NCBI GenBank assembly: GCA_030147505.1
Contig: JASBVG010000003.1
Coordinates: 1-64,000, forward strand
DNA length: 64,000 nucleotides
Origin: Tardiphaga sp.
GTDB taxonomy: Bacteria; Pseudomonadota; Alphaproteobacteria; Rhizobiales; Xanthobacteraceae
Direction of reading: 5' to 3'
Part shown: in pieces, positions 16,913-25,502 of the stretch
How positions within the stretch are numbered: position 1 is the first letter of the stretch
Layout: each line of letters begins with the position of its first letter
Translations under genes and position numbers: made by a program
The notes under the pieces: generated by a model
What the model was told of the DNA's origin: nothing
The model's database searches: none
The model's input: the letters and a program-made list of their open reading frames with translations, nothing else

Positions 16913-17908
16913 ATGCGATCCCCGTTCCACCAAGCTATCCTCATCACCGCCCGCGGAGGACCGGAAAGGCTGGAAGCAAGCGAATTGCCCACGCCGGCGC
17001 CGCGTGCCCGTGAAGTGCTCGTCCGTGTTGCGGCCGCCGGCGTGAATTTCATGGATATTGGCGTGCGCACCGGTCAATTGTGGAGGGATGCACCGCTGCC
17101 GCTCGTCCCCGGCGTGGAAGGTGCGGGCGACGTCGTCGCCATCGGCTCCGACGTGACATCTCTGAAGGTCGGCGACCGCGTCGCCTGGGTTTATGTTCAG
17201 GGCAGCTATTCGAAGATGCTCATCGCGCCCGAGGCCGCGCTCGTCCCGATACCGGACTGGATGAGCCATCAGGTCGCTGCCAGCATCATGATGCAAGGCG
17301 TGACCGCGAGCCATTTCGCGAACGAATTCTATCCGGTTCAGCGCGGCGACGTGACACTCGTCCATGCCGCTGCCGGCGGTGTCGGCCAGTTGCTGACCCA
17401 AATCATCAAATCGAGGGGCGGCACCGTCATTGGAAGAGTATCTCACGACGACAAGATCGATCCGGCGAAGGCTGCCGGCGCCGATCAAGTCATCGTCGAC
17501 GCGAATGGGTCGTTCGCGGCGCAGGTCAAGGATCTCACTGGCGGGCAAGGTGTCCACGCTGTGTTCGATGGGTCGGGGGGTGCGACTTTCGCGGATTCGC
17601 TGGCATCACTGCGCCGTCACGGCACTCTGGCCTATTACGGCCCAGTGCTCGGGAGCCCACCGCCGATCGATATCGCCACGCTTCCGCGCAGCATCAAGCT
17701 AGGCTTTCCGACATTTAACGATCACATTCCCGATCGTGCCTCGCTGCTGGCCGTGACCGCACGACTGTTCGCGCAGGTCGAAGCCGGCGAGATCAAAGCC
17801 CCGCCAGTTACGCCCTATCCATTGCCACAAGCGCAACGGGCACACCTCGACCTGCAATCCCGTCGCTCCGTCGGCAAGCTTCTTCTCATTCCTGATGCGG
17901 AGGGCTAA
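16913..17908 (+). CDS. Zinc-independent quinone oxidoreductase (MDR superfamily)
   Basis: The 331-residue protein resembles NADPH:quinone oxidoreductase (QorA): an N-terminal GroES-like domain (EVLVRVAAAGVNFMDIGVRT, PGVEGAGDVVAIG) and a Rossmann domain with VHAAAGGVGQLLTQ. The Cys and His ligands of zinc MDR enzymes are absent. It reduces quinones or activated enones with NADPH, a detoxification role consistent with control by a TetR repressor. AAGGAGAGCCGAT precedes the ATG at 16913, deciding it over 16889. A 7-bp hairpin follows 9 nt after the stop. Confidence 0.92.
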   Translation: MRSPFHQAILITARGGPERLEASELPTPAPRAREVLVRVAAAGVNFMDIGVRTGQLWRDAPLPLVPGVEGAGDVVAIGSDVTSLKVGDRVAWVYVQGSYSKMLIAPEAALVPIPDWMSHQVAASIMMQGVTASHFANEFYPVQRGDVTLVHAAAGGVGQLLTQIIKSRGGTVIGRVSHDDKIDPAKAAGADQVIVDANGSFAAQVKDLTGGQGVHAVFDGSGGATFADSLASLRRHGTLAYYGPVLGSPPPIDIATLPRSIKLGFPTFNDHIPDRASLLAVTARLFAQVEAGEIKAPPVTPYPLPQAQRAHLDLQSRRSVGKLLLIPDAEG

Positions 17909-17916
17909 CGGAAACG

Positions 17917-17940
17917 GCTCCGCTATGAAAGGTGCGGAGC
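17917..17940. terminator. Hairpin after the quinone oxidoreductase gene
   Basis: GCTCCGC (17917-17923) pairs perfectly with GCGGAGC (17934-17940) around a 10-nt loop. No long T-run follows, so termination is plausible but not certain. Confidence 0.5.
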
Positions 17941-18015
17941 AATCGCAGGAATCGACCCGGATCAGTTCTCGGCAAATTGAGTTGCAGCGAGTGCCAACAC
18001 TGCTATTCGTTCGGG

Positions 18016-18408
18016 ATGACTGACGAAATGCACGACGGAAGCCGAATGGTGGACTCTCCCTGCGCCGCGAAGCACCCGATCTCTTCTGGATGCACTGGCC
18101 AGCCGCTCGAAATGGCAGTGCGGGTGCTGGATGGTCGCTGGAAAGTGCCGATACTTTTTCAACTGTTTACGGCGCCCACGCTGCGGTTTTCTGGACTGCA
18201 GCGTGCAATTCCGGGCATCTCGCAGAAGATGCTTATCGAACGCCTTCGTGATCTTGAAGCCGCCGGGGTCGTGACGCGAACCGTGCACCCTTCCGTGCCG
18301 CCCAAGGTCGAGTACAGCCTCACCGAAAGAGGGCGCGGTCTGCAGCCCGCCCTGCGCGCGCTTCATGCGTGGGCGGAAAAGATCGAACCGGCACATGCCT
18401 CGACGTAA
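18016..18408 (+). CDS. HxlR family transcriptional regulator
   Basis: From the ATG at 18016 the product is 130 residues. It has the HxlR winged helix: LDGRWKVPILFQLF, then LRFSGLQRAIPGISQKMLIE, LRDLEAAGVVTR and the wing PPKVEYSLTERG. A Cys (PISSGCTGQP) just before the domain is typical of redox- or aldehyde-sensing HxlR proteins such as YodB. The frame extends upstream to 17932 with extra Cys residues but overlaps the preceding hairpin, so I prefer the shorter start. It is convergent with the AraC gene that follows. Its target is not evident; the neighbouring oxidoreductases are candidates. Confidence 0.85.
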   Translation: MTDEMHDGSRMVDSPCAAKHPISSGCTGQPLEMAVRVLDGRWKVPILFQLFTAPTLRFSGLQRAIPGISQKMLIERLRDLEAAGVVTRTVHPSVPPKVEYSLTERGRGLQPALRALHAWAEKIEPAHAST

Positions 18409-18420
18409 TAGTCGATGTCA

Positions 18421-19332
18421 TCAGTGCGTTCGTATCTCCTGAGGCGAGTAGCCGAACAGTTTTTTAAAAGACTGGCTGCACGACGCGCGCGACGCGTATC
18501 CGTTGCGTGTCGCGATGGCACCGAACGGCAGATTGGTCTCGATCATCGCACGGCGAACGCGATGCAGGCGCCAGCGTGCGACATAATCGATGGGCGACAT
18601 GCCGACATGGTCACGAAAGTAGGCTGCGAACGAGGATCGGGACATTCCCGCTTCCTGCGCAAGACGCTCGACCGTCCAGACCGAATCGACGCTGGCATGA
18701 AAGCTGCGCAAGGCCTTGCCGATGCGACGATCTGCTAATCCCGCGAGCCAGCTTGCCCCCGCCACATTCGGATCCGCAAAATGCGCGCGCAGTGCCTGCA
18801 CGATCAGGACATCGGTTAAACGATCGACGATGATGCTCTGACCGGGTGCCACGTTTCCCACTTCGCCGGCGAGCAGGCCTAGCGTCGTCCGCAATGCCGC
18901 AGCGCTCGGCGCGGCCCCTTTGATATGGATCACGGGCGGCAGCGCCGAACGCAACCATGCGGCACCCTCCGGATCGAACAATACGCTGCCGCCGATCACG
19001 ATCTTGTCGGGCGGCCCGTCGCCGAAGCGCACGACGCCATCGGAATCGCGGTTCGCCGCAAAATAGGTATCGCCGTCGATCTCTCTCACCTTTTCGGGGT
19101 CACCCGTACGATACGGTTTGCCGTCGGTCAGGAGATAGAAATCTCCCGGCGCGAGATCGATCCATCGGGATTGGCTCTCGGCATGGAGACGACCATGTCC
19201 CTCGACCACGGCGCCGAACTTGACGTGATCGACGCCACTGAATCGCATGGAATAGGCCCCGCGGCTCTCAAACCGCACCTGCGCGGCGCGCTCGACCGTC
19301 AGGACGCTCAGAATATCGGATAACGCATCCAT
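18421..19332 (-). CDS. AraC family transcriptional regulator (cupin_6 type)
   Basis: The 303-residue protein has an N-terminal AraC-binding-like cupin domain (DILSVLTVERAAQVRFESRG, DLAPGDFYLLTDG) and a C-terminal AraC HTH pair (WTVERLAQEAGMSRSSFAAY; LPFGAIATRNGYASRASCSQ, ending FGYSPQEIR). Relatives regulate oxidoreductase operons. It is the last of four minus-strand genes spaced by about 20 bp (MDR, YciI, MDR, AraC), so it is likely co-transcribed with, and regulates, those genes. Confidence 0.9.
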   Translation of the reverse strand: MDALSDILSVLTVERAAQVRFESRGAYSMRFSGVDHVKFGAVVEGHGRLHAESQSRWIDLAPGDFYLLTDGKPYRTGDPEKVREIDGDTYFAANRDSDGVVRFGDGPPDKIVIGGSVLFDPEGAAWLRSALPPVIHIKGAAPSAAALRTTLGLLAGEVGNVAPGQSIIVDRLTDVLIVQALRAHFADPNVAGASWLAGLADRRIGKALRSFHASVDSVWTVERLAQEAGMSRSSFAAYFRDHVGMSPIDYVARWRLHRVRRAMIETNLPFGAIATRNGYASRASCSQSFKKLFGYSPQEIRTH

Positions 19333-19355
19333 GCAGACGATCTCAGTTCCTCGCG

Positions 19356-20465
19356 TCAGGCAAAACTCACCTGCAATTTGCCCGCACTCTGCGTCTTGTA
19401 CAGGCTCGCGATGGCTTCCGGAAGCTTGTCAAAGCCTTCGACTACGGTGTTGACGGGCTTCAGAGCGCCGCTTTTGAGCAAGTCAGAGAGGGCGTCTTCT
19501 GCCGCCAGCCGCTGGTCGTAAAACGAATCAACAATCCAGCACTCGGACCTGATGTTGCGTTGCGTGAGCAGGGTCTCGACATCTTCAGAAATCCCGAATG
19601 TCTGCCGCAGCGGGCGCTTGCCGGTCGGTCGGTTCAGGCGCGACGCATAGAAGGCGGAGGTCATACCATAAGAAAACAGGCGACCGCCTTCATTCATGGA
19701 CGACACCACCAGACCAGTCAGGTCACCACCCGCACCGTCTGAAAAGACATCGACGCCCGATGGGGCTGCCGCACGAATGCGATCGGCCAGACCTTCACCG
19801 CGATAGTCGATGCAAGCGGCGATCCCCAGCGTCTCGACAGCCCACGCGCATTTCGCCGGGCTGCCCGCCAACCCGACCACGCGGGCGCCTGCCGCGCAGG
19901 CGATTTGCGCCGCGAGCGACCCCACCGATCCGGTAACACCTGCGACGAGCACCGTGTCGGACGGCAGAATCGGTCCACATTCTCGCATACCGAACCAGGC
20001 GGTCATGCCCGAAGTCCCGAACACGTCCATAAGAACATCGGATGTCCATGCCTTCACCAGAGAGGGCCGGAATGCGTAGGTCCATTGCGAGTTCGTGCGA
20101 TTGAGCGCCTTAGTCGCTGCGCTCGCCGGCCCGTAGCCGATGGCCGCGTCGCTGCTGCTCACGACCGCGTAGTCCTGCCAGCCCGCCTGACAGGCGATGA
20201 CGTCACCGACCTTAAAGCTTGGATCGCGGGTTTCGATCACCTCGGCGCATGCGTAGTTCGCTGAATCGGTATTTCCCAGCGGGATCGCGCCGAGCGCCAT
20301 CCGCATCCGCGTGTTCGAATGGATGTTGATCAATCTGACGCGCACCAGCGCTTGCCCTTCGGCAAGCGTCGGCAGCGGCATTGTCCGCATGTCGAAGCAA
20401 CCGGCGTCGACCGCATCGTCTTGCATCGGGCGCACATAGACCCACTGTCGAAACGTCGAGGGCAT
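19356..20465 (-). CDS. MDR superfamily NADP-dependent oxidoreductase (CurA/LTB4 dehydrogenase-like)
   Basis: The 369-residue product has a divergent GroES-like N-terminal half (VRVRLINIHSNTRMRMALG) and a Rossmann domain with VLVAGVTGSVGSLAAQIA and a GTSGMTAWFG segment typical of enone reductases of the prostaglandin reductase group. Zinc ligands are absent. It probably reduces alpha,beta-unsaturated carbonyls with NADPH. GGAGGAAACG precedes the ATG at 20465. It is the third gene of a four-gene operon with another MDR enzyme. Confidence 0.88.
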   Translation of the reverse strand: MPSTFRQWVYVRPMQDDAVDAGCFDMRTMPLPTLAEGQALVRVRLINIHSNTRMRMALGAIPLGNTDSANYACAEVIETRDPSFKVGDVIACQAGWQDYAVVSSSDAAIGYGPASAATKALNRTNSQWTYAFRPSLVKAWTSDVLMDVFGTSGMTAWFGMRECGPILPSDTVLVAGVTGSVGSLAAQIACAAGARVVGLAGSPAKCAWAVETLGIAACIDYRGEGLADRIRAAAPSGVDVFSDGAGGDLTGLVVSSMNEGGRLFSYGMTSAFYASRLNRPTGKRPLRQTFGISEDVETLLTQRNIRSECWIVDSFYDQRLAAEDALSDLLKSGALKPVNTVVEGFDKLPEAIASLYKTQSAGKLQVSFA

Positions 20466-20483
20466 CGTTTCCTCCATCGATCT

Positions 20484-20780
20484 TCAGGTCGCTTGGCCTT
20501 GCTTGAGCTTCTCGAGTCCCGGAGCCGTCGACATGATCTCGATCTCCTGCAGATCGATCTCCGCCAAGCCTTTCCGACAGAAGGGCTCCTGGTCGATCAG
20601 AGCACTGACGGCCTTGCGGTCGTGGATGGCGAGAATGACCCCGCCTGTCGGCGGCATACGGCGCCCTCCGGCGACGAAGACGCCCGCTTCGAAGCCGCGG
20701 GCGGCCCAGGCCATATGGTCCGGTCGGATGGCATCGAGCTGTTCCGGAGGGACGGTCGGCTTGAATGAGATCAGGAACAT
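20484..20780 (-). CDS. YciI family protein
   Basis: The 98-residue protein has the YciI ferredoxin-like pattern: a first strand MFLISFKPTV, DHMAWAARGFEAGVFVAGGR (with the conserved His/Asp region), GGVILAIHDRK, and DQEPFCRKGLAEIDLQEIEI. YciI proteins have a putative His-Asp active site and occur with oxidoreductases and dehalogenases, but their reaction is mostly unknown. It sits between two MDR genes with gaps of about 20 bp, implying a role as an accessory enzyme in the same conversion. Confidence 0.88.
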   Translation of the reverse strand: MFLISFKPTVPPEQLDAIRPDHMAWAARGFEAGVFVAGGRRMPPTGGVILAIHDRKAVSALIDQEPFCRKGLAEIDLQEIEIMSTAPGLEKLKQGQAT

Positions 20781-20801
20781 GGAATTCTCCCTAACTGTGC
20801 G

Positions 20802-21896
20802 TCACGGACGCATGACGATTTGTTCGAGGCTGCCTGCCTCGCCGGCCGCGTCCATCGCTGGAACCAAGTCTGACAACGGGAACACAGTGGGTCGAACGGC
20901 GGCGAGATCGAGATGGCCGGCCTGCGCGAGCGCGAGAACGTTCCGGAATGCACCGGGCCGATGCATGAAATTCCCGATGATCTCGATGCTACGGATCATC
21001 AGTTGCAGATAGGGTACGGGCAGATCCACCATCAGGCTGCCCATCAGCACCAAGCGCCCTTCGTTACGCAGTGCATTGAGTGCCGCCAGCGTCGAATTCG
21101 GCTCCTGCGCGCCACCGATCATATCGAAGGCGAGATCGACGCCGCCCTCAGCCGCGTCGCGGATCGCGTCGGCATCGGCCTTCGTGTTGCCGGTCAGTGC
21201 GATGGGCTTGACCGCCCTGCCGCCGAGTTCGGCGATCGCGGCGAGCTTGTCCGCATTGCGGCCGGCGGCGACGATGCGTCCTGCCCCCATCGCGCGTGCC
21301 ATCAGGACGGCAGCGCTGCCGTAGGCGCCGGTCGCGCCATTGATTAGAATGGTTTCACCGGCGGCGAGCCGGCCACGAACGAGGCCGCCATAGGGCACCA
21401 CGAAACGTGTTGCCGCCGACAGGCGATCGGGCGCGACGTCATCGAACCCGTCAGCGGGAACAAGCGCGGATGCCGGCAGCAGCGCATATTCGGCCAGCGA
21501 TCCATCCGGCCAATCGGCCTGCATGGCCTCGCTGATCCCACCGAAAGAAGTAACGCCGATGAGCATGCGGGCGGGCTCCGGGACATTCTCGGTTGCGCCG
21601 AACAGGGAGGACAGCATCACCCGCTGTCCGGGTTTGATGTGCCAAACGTCCTTTCCCACCTGCTGAACGATCCCGACGCAATTGCCGCCCGGCGTGAACC
21701 CGCCGTCCGGCGCGTGATAGGGCGGCAAGCGCCCCTCCACGTAGGGCTTCATGTAAGACATCAAGGCGGTCGCCTCGACCTTGACGAGAACGCTGCCGGC
21801 TCGGGTTTGCGGTATCGGAACGTCATCGAAACTCAGATCGCCGCCGAGTCGGCTAAGCCGCCAGGCTTTCATGGTCTTGGGAATATCGGGGGCCAT
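20802..21896 (-). CDS. MDR superfamily alcohol dehydrogenase/quinone oxidoreductase
   Basis: From the ATG at 21896 (GGAGAGCAGT upstream) the 364-residue product has a GroES-like domain (VLVKVEATALMSYMKPYVEG, PGGNCVGIVQQVG) and a Rossmann domain (ILINGATGAYGSAAVLMARA, GAGRIVAAGRNADKL). The catalytic Cys/His zinc pair is not evident, suggesting a reductase rather than a true alcohol dehydrogenase. It is the first gene of the MDR-YciI-MDR-AraC operon, so the promoter should lie in 21897-22210. Substrate unknown; a reductive detoxification role is plausible. Confidence 0.88.
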   Translation of the reverse strand: MAPDIPKTMKAWRLSRLGGDLSFDDVPIPQTRAGSVLVKVEATALMSYMKPYVEGRLPPYHAPDGGFTPGGNCVGIVQQVGKDVWHIKPGQRVMLSSLFGATENVPEPARMLIGVTSFGGISEAMQADWPDGSLAEYALLPASALVPADGFDDVAPDRLSAATRFVVPYGGLVRGRLAAGETILINGATGAYGSAAVLMARAMGAGRIVAAGRNADKLAAIAELGGRAVKPIALTGNTKADADAIRDAAEGGVDLAFDMIGGAQEPNSTLAALNALRNEGRLVLMGSLMVDLPVPYLQLMIRSIEIIGNFMHRPGAFRNVLALAQAGHLDLAAVRPTVFPLSDLVPAMDAAGEAGSLEQIVMRP

Positions 21897-22200
21897 ACTG
21901 CTCTCCAGAACGTATCGAACGGAGACGGAATATCGGACGCACGAACAGCCGTGATCCGAAAAAGGTATCCGAGCGTCCAAAATCGCTTTCCGAGATGTGT
22001 CGACCAAAGCCCGTCCGACAGCTCTGAAGTCCCCCTGTGGAGCTCGACAAACAGGCCGTGACGACGTGTTGCCCGGCTTTCCTGGTTAGGCGGCCCATGG
22101 AATGGGCCGATCACGTTAACCGGGGCGCACATCGCGGAGATCGTGTATGGCCGGATCTCGGCTCGGGTAGCGTTCGATCCACCGGCGTTGCGTCCAGACG

Positions 22201-22213
22201 TCCGCTTTGCGCC
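22201..22213. repeat. Half copy of the palindromic intergenic repeat
   Basis: TCCGCTTTGCGCC is identical to 36790-36802, the left arm and loop of the palindromic repeat. Here it abuts the left inverted repeat of the insertion element, as if the element had inserted into, or brought along, such a repeat. Confidence 0.5.
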
Positions 22214-23725
22214 GATTGTGTTGAAGAAGTCAGTGGTGGCTATCGGCCTGTGCATAGGGGACGGGCACGCGAGCGTCTTCCCCAGTTTAGATAGGCGTTG
22301 GAGCCGGGGCCGGGATCAGCTTAGCCAGCTTGCGGAGGTTCTGAGCAGTGGCGGCGAGCAGGAACTCGTCGCGAGCACCGCACGGGCCTCTCAGCCTGAG
22401 CCGATCGAGGCGCAGGATGCGCTTCAGATGCGCGAACAACATCTCGATTTTCTTGCGTTCGCGCCGCGAGGTTACATAGGCCTCCGTCCTGGCGATCCCG
22501 CGCGCCACATCGCGAGCGCTCTCGTAGATCGAGCGTGGCACCTTGCGGGCTGGCATCTTCGGGCAACACCGTGGTTTGAGGTCGCAGATGTCGCAGTCAC
22601 GTTTGCTGGCGCGATAGAGAAGCGTCGCTCCGTTGTTCACCAGCGTCCCGGTTGAAGTCAGCACCTTGCCCGCAGGGCAGCGATAGATGTCGGTCTCCGG
22701 ATCGTAGGGAAAGTCGTCGCGGGCGAATGTCCCATCCGCGCGAGCGGATTTGTCGAACACAGGTATATGTGGCTCGATCGCACGCTGGTTGACCAACCAA
22801 CTCAGCATTTCGGCTGATCCATACGCGCTGTTGGCAGCCAAGCGCTCGGGATGAATGCCGAAGCATTTCTCGGTACGTTCAATCATCGTGCGGGCCGCAC
22901 CGACCTCAGCCTGTCGAATGGCGCGTGTCGCCTCGACATCGACGATAACCGCAGCCTTCAGATCGATCAGGTAGTTGTCGGCGTAGGCAAAGAAGGCGTG
23001 GCCTCTGTGAGCCCCGGTCCATTGCGCAGCCGGATCGGATCGAGAGACGAACTTCGGCGCTGTCTCGCTCGCCGCGCCCCAGGCCGCTTCGTCCAGCGTG
23101 TCAAAGTACTCGCGGACAGACCGCCGCGTCCGGGCAAGTGCTTCCCAGTCATGGTCGTCGGTCCCCGCGGCAGAACGCTGCTTGTTGGCGTCGGCAGCGA
23201 TCAGGCTGGCATCGACGGCGAAGGCCGTACCATCGATCAACCCCTCCTTCATGCAGCGCCGGACCACCGCCTCGAACAGCTTGCGCAGGAGATTGCAATC
23301 GCGGAAGCGACCATGCCTGTTCTTTGAGAAGGTCGAATGATCCGGCACCTCGTCATCCAGGCCTAGACGGCAAAACCAGCGATAAGCGAGGTTCAAGTGA
23401 ACCTCCTCGCACAATCGGCGCTCCGACCGGATGCCGTAACAGTAGCCGACCAGCAGCATCCGGATGAGCAGCTCGCAATCAACCGACGGCCGCCCGGTCG
23501 AACTGTAGAATGGCGCCAACGCGCTCCGAATGACTGGCAGATCGACGAACCGGTCGATGTTCCGCAGCATGTGGGCGGCTGGTACATGCCGCTCCAGCGA
23601 GAACTCGTAGAACAGAGCCGCCGGATCAGTCTGCTGTGGACCGATCATCGATTCAGCCTCCGCCGATATCGAGAGTGAATCAGCGATGCCGCCCCGCTTC
23701 AATGGGGAAGTTTTTCAACACAATC
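22214..23725 (-). mobile_element. IS1182-like insertion sequence
   Basis: A single transposase gene is bounded by perfect 12-bp terminal inverted repeats GATTGTGTTGAA at 22214-22225 and, inverted, at 23714-23725. The span of about 1.5 kb suits the family. I see no obvious target duplication. A decayed relative lies at 47343-47757, in the opposite orientation. The intact frame and repeats suggest it is recent and could be active. Confidence 0.8.
22287..23648 (-). CDS. IS1182 family transposase
   Basis: The 453-residue protein has a DUF772-type N-terminus (RPSVDCELLIRMLLVGYCYG, YRWFCRLGLDDEVPDHSTFS) and a DDE domain: IDGTAFAVDASLIAADA carries the first Asp, a second lies in the YLIDLKAAVIVDVEAT region, and a Cys-rich insertion (RDCDICDLKPRCCP) precedes the C-terminal KIEMLFAHLKRIL with the final Glu. 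The ATG at 23648 follows GGAGGCTGAATCG; the frame extends to 23702 beyond this. It catalyses movement of its own element and appears intact. Confidence 0.92.
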   Translation of the reverse strand: MIGPQQTDPAALFYEFSLERHVPAAHMLRNIDRFVDLPVIRSALAPFYSSTGRPSVDCELLIRMLLVGYCYGIRSERRLCEEVHLNLAYRWFCRLGLDDEVPDHSTFSKNRHGRFRDCNLLRKLFEAVVRRCMKEGLIDGTAFAVDASLIAADANKQRSAAGTDDHDWEALARTRRSVREYFDTLDEAAWGAASETAPKFVSRSDPAAQWTGAHRGHAFFAYADNYLIDLKAAVIVDVEATRAIRQAEVGAARTMIERTEKCFGIHPERLAANSAYGSAEMLSWLVNQRAIEPHIPVFDKSARADGTFARDDFPYDPETDIYRCPAGKVLTSTGTLVNNGATLLYRASKRDCDICDLKPRCCPKMPARKVPRSIYESARDVARGIARTEAYVTSRRERKKIEMLFAHLKRILRLDRLRLRGPCGARDEFLLAATAQNLRKLAKLIPAPAPTPI

Positions 23726-23790
23726 CGCCATAGGCGGTCATTGACGCCAAATCGTTACGGATCTGTCATCGGGCATATCGACGTCTAGCC

Positions 23791-24480
23791 CTATTCTGAT
23801 AATGATCGCGACTGTGCACGAATGCCGATCGGCAGTGTCTCCCAGACCCGTATCATTTGTCCCATCGATGTCGTCGCCATTTTGCGCATGGCGTTGCTGC
23901 GATGCAGTTTTACGGTAACTTCGCTGATGCCCAGCGCGAATGCGATCTGCTTGTTCAGACGGCCGCTCATCACCTGCTGAAGCACTTCGCGTTCGCGTGG
24001 CGTCAGTGTTGCGTAGCGCCCGACGCTTCTACGCACTTCAGCAGCGCGCTCCCGCTGGGCGCGATCCTTTGCGATGGCCGTATGAATGGCATCGAGAAGA
24101 GTTTGGTCACGGACCGGCTTGGTCAAGAAGTCGATCGCGCCTGCCTTCATCGCCTGTACCGTCATCGGGATATCACCGTAACCGGTCAGGAACACGATAG
24201 GCCGCGGATCACCGGTGCGTCCGAGCTGCTCCTGGAGATCGAGCCCGCTCGCACCGGGCATTCGCACATCGACGATCAAGCAACACGGTCGGTCTGGCGC
24301 GCCCACATCGAGAAATGCCTGTGTCGATGCATAACAGACCGCCTCAAGACCGGTTGAGACGACGAGTTCCGTCAACGCCTCCCGAACCGACGCGTCGTCA
24401 TCGACGATGATCACAATCGGTTCGTCAGAATCGCTGCGCTCGCGCGGGGCGAGTTGCGAAAGCGATCGGTCAATCGTCAT
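23791..24480 (-). CDS. FixJ-like response regulator (receiver plus LuxR HTH)
   Basis: From the ATG at 24480 the 229-residue protein has a receiver domain (VDDD near residue 27, phosphoacceptor D71 in LIVDVRMPGASG, FLTGYGD, Lys in FLTKPV). A LuxR-type HTH follows (LTPREREVLQQVMSGRLNKQ, IAFALGISEVTVKLHRSNAM). This is the FixJ/TodT/StyR layout: phosphorylation promotes DNA binding. Its start overlaps the stop of the preceding receiver gene by 11 bp, so translation is coupled. It is the last of three response regulators behind the four-PAS kinase. Longer starts upstream lie inside the preceding gene. Confidence 0.93.
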   Translation of the reverse strand: MTIDRSLSQLAPRERSDSDEPIVIIVDDDASVREALTELVVSTGLEAVCYASTQAFLDVGAPDRPCCLIVDVRMPGASGLDLQEQLGRTGDPRPIVFLTGYGDIPMTVQAMKAGAIDFLTKPVRDQTLLDAIHTAIAKDRAQRERAAEVRRSVGRYATLTPREREVLQQVMSGRLNKQIAFALGISEVTVKLHRSNAMRKMATTSMGQMIRVWETLPIGIRAQSRSLSE

Positions 24481-24859
24481 CCCTACCCTCTTTGCTTTGT
24501 GCTCCAACCGCCGCGCCAACGGCTGACAGCAGTGCGGCTCCATCGAACGGCTTACGAAAGACCCCAGGAATATCCCTTGCCCGGGCCTGATCGGCGATTT
24601 CGTGACGGCCGGTGATGAGGAAAACAGGTAGACGGGGACGCTGCTGCGCAACAAGGCTGCGCAATTGCAGGCCGTCGACATTCGGCAATCCAATATCGGT
24701 GATCAGGAGATCGAGATTGAACATGTCGCAGGCAAGAAACGCTTCTGCAGACGAGAAACAACATACTGCGTATCCGGCGGACTCAAGCAAGTCCTCCAGC
24801 GACTCGATCACGCGGGGATCGTCATCGATGACGGCAATCACGGGCTTGCGTTCAGGCAC
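24470..24859 (-). CDS. Stand-alone receiver-domain response regulator
   Basis: This 129-residue protein is a receiver domain only: IDDDP near residue 11, phosphoacceptor D55 in LLITDIGLPNVDG, VFLITGRHE and the conserved Lys in VFRKPFDG. There is no output domain. It may act as a phosphate sink or relay between the kinase and the flanking FixJ-like regulators, as CheY- or DivK-like proteins do. I choose the GTG at 24859, preceded by AAGGAAGCAATC, which overlaps the previous stop by 8 bp (GTGCCTGA), rather than the ATG at 24904 inside the previous gene. Confidence 0.9.
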   Translation of the reverse strand: MPERKPVIAVIDDDPRVIESLEDLLESAGYAVCCFSSAEAFLACDMFNLDLLITDIGLPNVDGLQLRSLVAQQRPRLPVFLITGRHEIADQARARDIPGVFRKPFDGAALLSAVGAAVGAQSKEGRDDD

Positions 24860-25502
24860 GATTGCTTCCTTCCGCCCGTCCCGTATAGGACAGGGGTATT
24901 TCAATTCGCTGCGCGATACGCACGAGATCGGCCAGCGACGTTGCGCCCATTTTTGCCATGACGTTTCGGCGATGAACCTGCAGCGTGACTTCGCTGATCC
25001 CCAGTTGGGCTGCGGCCTGCTTGTTCAGCAGGCCGCTCACGACCAGCGGCAGGACGTCCCGCTCACGAGGTGTCAGGCCGAGATAACGCTGCTTCAGTAC
25101 CGCTATTTCGCTCCGCGTCACTCGATCGGCGCGGTCTCGCGAGATTGCAGACCGGATCGCGCTCATGACGTCGGCGTCGCTGAACGGCTTTGTCAGGAAG
25201 TCCATGGCGCCGTTCTTCATCGCACGTACGGAGGATGGGATATCTCCATGGCCTGTGATGAACACGATCGGCGGATGATCGCCGCCTTCGGCGATACGGC
25301 CCTGCAGATCGAGGCCATTGATGTCGGGCAATTCGACATCGAGCACCAGACATGCGGCAACATCCGGCTTGGCGGCTCTCATGTATTCACCGGCCGAGCC
25401 GAACGCTGTGGCAACGATATCGTACGACGAGAGCAACTCCAAAAGTGCTTCGCGCATGCGTGCATCGTCATCAACAATGAAGACCACAAAGTCCTCAGCC
25501 AT
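24852..25502 (-). CDS. FixJ-like response regulator (receiver plus LuxR HTH)
   Basis: The 216-residue protein has a receiver (VDDDA near residue 10, phosphoacceptor D55 in CLVLDVELPDING, FITGHGDIPSSV, FLTKPF) and a LuxR HTH (LTPRERDVLPLVVSGLLNKQ, AAAQLGISEVTLQVHRRNVM). It is a paralogue of the regulator at 23791-24480. Its ATG overlaps the kinase stop codon as TGATG, showing tight coupling with the histidine kinase, which is its most likely phosphodonor. Target genes are unknown. Confidence 0.93.
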   Translation of the reverse strand: MAEDFVVFIVDDDARMREALLELLSSYDIVATAFGSAGEYMRAAKPDVAACLVLDVELPDINGLDLQGRIAEGGDHPPIVFITGHGDIPSSVRAMKNGAMDFLTKPFSDADVMSAIRSAISRDRADRVTRSEIAVLKQRYLGLTPRERDVLPLVVSGLLNKQAAAQLGISEVTLQVHRRNVMAKMGATSLADLVRIAQRIEIPLSYTGRAEGSNRA

